Shown here in pieces: positions 48,726 to 50,931 of a stretch of DNA of 50,931 bases. The notes beneath the pieces are model-generated. The model was not told the DNA's origin. It searched no databases and worked only from the letters and a program-made list of their open reading frames with translations. The first letter of the stretch is position 1, and the number at the start of each line of letters is the position of its first letter. Source of the stretch: an uncultured Dialister sp. (GTDB lineage Bacteria; Bacillota; Negativicutes; Veillonellales; Dialisteraceae); NCBI GenBank assembly GCA_900543455.1, contig UQRR01000004.1, positions 1 to 50,931 of the forward strand, in the 5' to 3' direction. Position numbers and translations under genes: made by a program.

Positions 48726-48944
48726 TTATTCTACTTCAATCGCTTCGGCTTCATCCTTACGGATGGAGAGCTCATAGCCGCGGACGGTGAGCTCGATGGG
48801 ATCTCCCAGAGGGGCGACCTTGCGGACATAGACATCGACGCCCTTCGTGATGCCCATATCCATGATGCGGCGGCGCAGCGGCCCTGCGCCGGTGATTTTC
48901 TTGACTTTGGCTGTGCTTCCGACAGCCACTTCTTTGAGTGTCAT
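48726..48944 (-). CDS. feoA: FeoA family protein (second copy)
   Basis: A 72-residue SH3-like protein that regulates FeoB. Motifs are LKEVAVGSTAKVKKITGAGP, RRRIMDMGITKGVDVYVRKV, APLGDPIELTVRGYELSIRK, a full-length FeoA fold. The start at 48944 has AAGGACG upstream; the longer open frame above it is not supported. It follows another feoA-like gene by 73 bases. Confidence 0.93.
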   Translation of the reverse strand: MTLKEVAVGSTAKVKKITGAGPLRRRIMDMGITKGVDVYVRKVAPLGDPIELTVRGYELSIRKDEAEAIEVE

Positions 48945-49017
48945 TCTATTCGTCCTTTCGTTTTGATAAGGGATAAGTGATCCGGTGTGACCGGCGGATG
49001 GTGAGAAAGGCTCACCG

Positions 49018-49230
49018 TTAAAAGAATATCCGCCCTGCCATAGAGCGATCGAGCGCGACACGGCTGCCTTTCACCTGTACGATCAAGTTGCCTCCCATCT
49101 GGCTGATAATGAGTACCTTCGCCTCGACGACGAATCCCAGATCTGCCAGATGCTGGCGGATCTCATCTTTCCCGGAGATCCGCGTGATCGTCACAGTGTC
49201 TCCTGCCTTGGCAAATACCAGAGGCATCAT
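49018..49230 (-). CDS. feoA: FeoA family protein (first copy)
   Basis: A 70-residue FeoA-like protein (VFAKAGDTVTITRISGKDEI, RQHLADLGFVVEAKVLIISQ, GNLIVQVKGSRVALDRSMAG). It differs strongly from the second copy. The start at 49230 has AAAGGAGG six bases upstream; a longer frame reaching into the promoter is rejected. It heads feoA-feoA-feoB. Confidence 0.9.
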   Translation of the reverse strand: MMPLVFAKAGDTVTITRISGKDEIRQHLADLGFVVEAKVLIISQMGGNLIVQVKGSRVALDRSMAGRIFF

Positions 49231-49281
49231 AGGCATCCTCCTTTCTGAAATGCAACTCTTCATTTCTTTACTTTCGCCAAT

Positions 49282-49311
49282 ATTATAGTTCCCCATTTTA
49301 AAATTAGTCAA
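49282..49311 (-). promoter_or_regulatory. feo promoter
   Basis: Minus-strand TTGACT (49306-49311) and TATAAT (49282-49287) with 18-base spacing, 52 bases upstream of the first feoA. Confidence 0.75.
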
Positions 49312-49362
49312 TAGCCCGAAATATTTTTATTAGGTATATAGTATGATTATTTATTATATTCT

Positions 49363-49376
49363 CTAACATAGGTTAG
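49363..49376. promoter_or_regulatory. Candidate metal-regulator site upstream of feo
   Basis: CTAACATAGGTTAG, a 5-base inverted repeat with four-base spacer about 55 bases above the -35. ATAGGTTAGGC within it matches one half of the DtxR/IdeR consensus. A second AATTTAGGCATAC lies at 49409-49421. Inference only. Confidence 0.4.
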
Positions 49377-49423
49377 GCAGAAAGTAAAAATCGTGTCCAC
49401 TTAGTCTTAAATTTAGGCATACA

Positions 49424-49454
49424 AAAAGCGCCATGCTTTTGGCATGACGCTTTT
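49424..49454 (-). terminator. Terminator of thyA-folA
   Basis: The stem AAAAGCGTCATGC/GCATGGCGCTTTT with loop CAAAA (one G:U pair) is followed by TGT on the minus strand, 62 bases past the folA stop. Confidence 0.8.
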
Positions 49455-49486
49455 CCGTTGCGTGTGGCGTTGGTTGCGAGGAATCT

Positions 49487-49520
49487 AAGGAAACCTAATC
49501 CCTAGCTACCAATCACTAGT
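49487..49520. repeat. Heptamer array at the folA stop
   Basis: AATCCCT, AGCTACC, AATCACT, AGTCACC. It runs into the folA coding end, so the last residues V-T-G-D and the TGA derive from it. Confidence 0.82.
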
Positions 49521-49998
49521 CACCCGTCACTTTCCGATAGGTACAGAAACGATGCGGGAGCTTGCCTTCCCCCTCCACGCTCTCTTCCAGCTTCCAATGG
49601 AAAGGATCGAAGTCAGGGAAGTACGCATCCCCCTCGAAATCCTCCTCGATTTCCGTGATATACATCGTATCGGCGTAGGGCAAGAGCTCGCGATACATAT
49701 GCTCGCCGCCGATCACAAAGTTTTCTCCTGCGGGCAGTGCCGCGAGCAGCTTCTTGACATCGTGGAAGAGAAGGACGCCCTCCGGCGCTTTGTAGTCCGG
49801 ATTTCCTGTCAGCACATAATGGACACGGCCCGGCAGGACTTTGGGCAAACTCTCGAAAGTTTTCCGCCCCATGATGATGGGATGACCCATGGTGAGAGCC
49901 TTGAACCGCTTCAGGTCATCGGAAAGGTGCCAGATGAGCTGGTTATCCTTGCCGATGACGCCGTTTCTGGCGCGGGCCACAATGATAGAAAGACTCAT
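49516..49998 (-). CDS. folA: Dihydrofolate reductase
   Basis: Reduces dihydrofolate to tetrahydrofolate with NADPH. The 160 residues have SIIVARARNGVIGKDNQLIW (Asn-Gly-x-Ile-Gly), WHLSDDLKRFKALTMGHPII, MGRKTFESLP, FVIGGEHMYRELLPYADTMY and the C-terminal FEGDAYFPDFD. The active acid is Asp27-equivalent in LSDDLKRF. The start overlaps the thyA stop by four bases, so the two are coupled, which matches recycling of the dihydrofolate made by ThyA. Confidence 0.95.
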   Translation of the reverse strand: MSLSIIVARARNGVIGKDNQLIWHLSDDLKRFKALTMGHPIIMGRKTFESLPKVLPGRVHYVLTGNPDYKAPEGVLLFHDVKKLLAALPAGENFVIGGEHMYRELLPYADTMYITEIEEDFEGDAYFPDFDPFHWKLEESVEGEGKLPHRFCTYRKVTGD

Positions 49999-50789
49999 AC
50001 GGACACCTCCATTGCGATCTTGTCATGATGCCGGTAGTCTTCCAGCTGGATATCTTCCGGCTTAAAATCATAGAAATTCTTTACATTCGGATTCAGGACG
50101 AGCTTCGGAGCGGCGTAAGCCTCCGGCAGGCGGGAGAGCTGGAGCTTCAGCTGTTCCACATGGTTTTCGTAAATGTGCGCGTTATTGATGACATGGGTGA
50201 AAAGCCCCGGCCGAAGACCGCTCACCTGCGCGATCATGCAGATGAGCGCAGCGTACTGGGTCATGTTGAAAGGCACGCCGAGCCCCATATCTCCACTGCG
50301 CTGGACGAGCATGCAGTTCAGGCGGCCGTCATTCAAGACATCCCACATGGTGAGGAAGGCGCAGGGATAGAGTGCCATGTCCGGAAGATCCTTCACATTC
50401 CAGAGATCGACCACCATGCGGCGGCTCTCCGGGTCTTTTTGGAGCGTTTCAAGGAGGGTGTCGACCTGATGGTACTTGCCGAGCTGATAGCCGTAGGCTT
50501 TTCCGATGGTGCCGTCCTCGCGCATCCACTCATCCCACACATGGCAGTTCCACTTCTGCAGTTCGCGCACATCATTCGACTGCTTCTGCCAGATCCAGAG
50601 GATCTCCTTCACGGCTGTCTTGAAGGCGACGAATTTTGTGGTGAGGATGGGAAATTCCTTTTCCAGATCAAACTGCATGATCTGATGCGGCAGTTTGTAG
50701 GCAGGCATGCCCGTGCGGTTCTCGCCGAGTGCGCCTTTATCCAATATATTTTTCACAATACTGAGATATTCCTGATCAGCAAGACTCAT
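49995..50789 (-). CDS. thyA: Thymidylate synthase (ThyA)
   Basis: Methylates dUMP to dTMP with methylenetetrahydrofolate. The 264 residues fit ThyA. Motifs include GENRTGMPAYKLPHQIMQFD, FVAFKTAVKEILWIWQKQSN, the catalytic cysteine in LYPCAFLTMW and QRSGDMGLGVPFN with the DVHIYENH-like AHIYENHVEQL. After the catalytic cysteine the usual histidine is alanine, a change found in some Bacillus-type ThyA proteins. The gene precedes folA. The ATG at 50789 has GGAG upstream. Confidence 0.95.
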   Translation of the reverse strand: MSLADQEYLSIVKNILDKGALGENRTGMPAYKLPHQIMQFDLEKEFPILTTKFVAFKTAVKEILWIWQKQSNDVRELQKWNCHVWDEWMREDGTIGKAYGYQLGKYHQVDTLLETLQKDPESRRMVVDLWNVKDLPDMALYPCAFLTMWDVLNDGRLNCMLVQRSGDMGLGVPFNMTQYAALICMIAQVSGLRPGLFTHVINNAHIYENHVEQLKLQLSRLPEAYAAPKLVLNPNVKNFYDFKPEDIQLEDYRHHDKIAMEVSV

Positions 50790-50821
50790 GGTAGTGACTC
50801 CTTTTTGTTGTGTTGTTTGTA

Positions 50822-50931
50822 AATAGTGACTGGTGACTAGGGACTGGTGACTAGTGACTTGTGACTTGTAGCTAGGGATTAGTGGCTAGGGATTAGGAGC
50901 CTCGAGTGACTTGTGACTAGTGACTTGTGAC
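50822..50931. repeat. Long GTGACTA/GGGATTA heptamer array (to window edge)
   Basis: About 110 bases of GTGACTG, GTGACTA, GTGACTT, GTAGCTA, GGGATTA and GTGGCTA units on the plus strand, upstream of thyA. It continues past the window end. Confidence 0.9.

Noticed and set aside
1..50931. tRNA or rRNA genes.
   Set aside because: No cloverleaf with a T-loop GGTTCGAATC-like motif was found; the GGTTCA repeats lack the rest of a tRNA.

Overview
The window is a bacterial chromosome segment. The most likely source is a Negativicutes (Veillonellaceae or Dialister-like) anaerobe, an inference at moderate confidence. It rests on the Firmicutes gene orders comEA-comEC-holA, rsmD-coaD and ctsR-mcsA-clpC, an ileS T-box leader, strong AGGAGG-type ribosome sites, an anaerobic flavodiiron protein and ferrous-iron uptake, together with a close relative of the proteobacterial-style SpeF/PotE ornithine decarboxylase system. 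Nearly all genes lie on the minus strand; only a 115-residue cysteine-containing protein and a TSUP transporter are on the plus strand. No tRNA, rRNA, CRISPR array, transposase or phage gene was recognised.

Layout, left to right. 0.1-7.7 kb: VanW-family protein, holA, comEC, comEA, a coiled-coil protein, coaD, rsmD. 8.1-14.3 kb: gltX, fused ispDF, PIN/TRAM protein YacL, radA. 14.5-18.5 kb: the clpC/mcsA/ctsR stress locus, without mcsB. 18.6-22.9 kb: recX, recA, gyrA. 23.1-26.0 kb: an overlapping set of DNA glycosylase, orphan membrane-fusion lipoprotein and flavodiiron protein. 26.4-28.2 kb: permease and binding protein of an amino-acid ABC importer, no ATPase. 28.5-30.7 kb: a MATE transporter and a 68-residue membrane-type protein behind two attenuator-like leaders. 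31.0-35.4 kb: potE, speF, then a decayed second speF fused to a LysR fragment. 35.5-39.4 kb: HxlR regulator, 115-residue protein, TSUP transporter, hipBA, with a MITE copy on either side of the last two. 39.5-45.6 kb: ileS with T-box, DUF697/coiled-coil protein, SDR oxidoreductase. 46.1-50.8 kb: feoA-feoA-feoB, folA, thyA.

The most unusual signal is in the spacers. About twenty intergenic regions are built from the same few modules joined by short tandem arrays with 7-nt periodicity (GTGACTA, GGGATTA, GGGTTCA, GTGAGRA, AATTCCT, GTCTGAT). The arrays often begin at or inside the stop codon of the preceding gene and can encode the last residues of a protein (comEC, folA, SDR). Two MITE-like families with terminal inverted repeats occur among them: a family of about 165 bp with five copies or fragments, and a family of about 146 bp with three near-complete copies. 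Other points worth checking are a possible riboswitch-like leader before the MATE gene, a GyrA with isoleucine at the quinolone serine position, a ComEC whose metallo-beta-lactamase domain has lost its metal motif, and new candidate operators at ctsR, hipBA, speF and feo.
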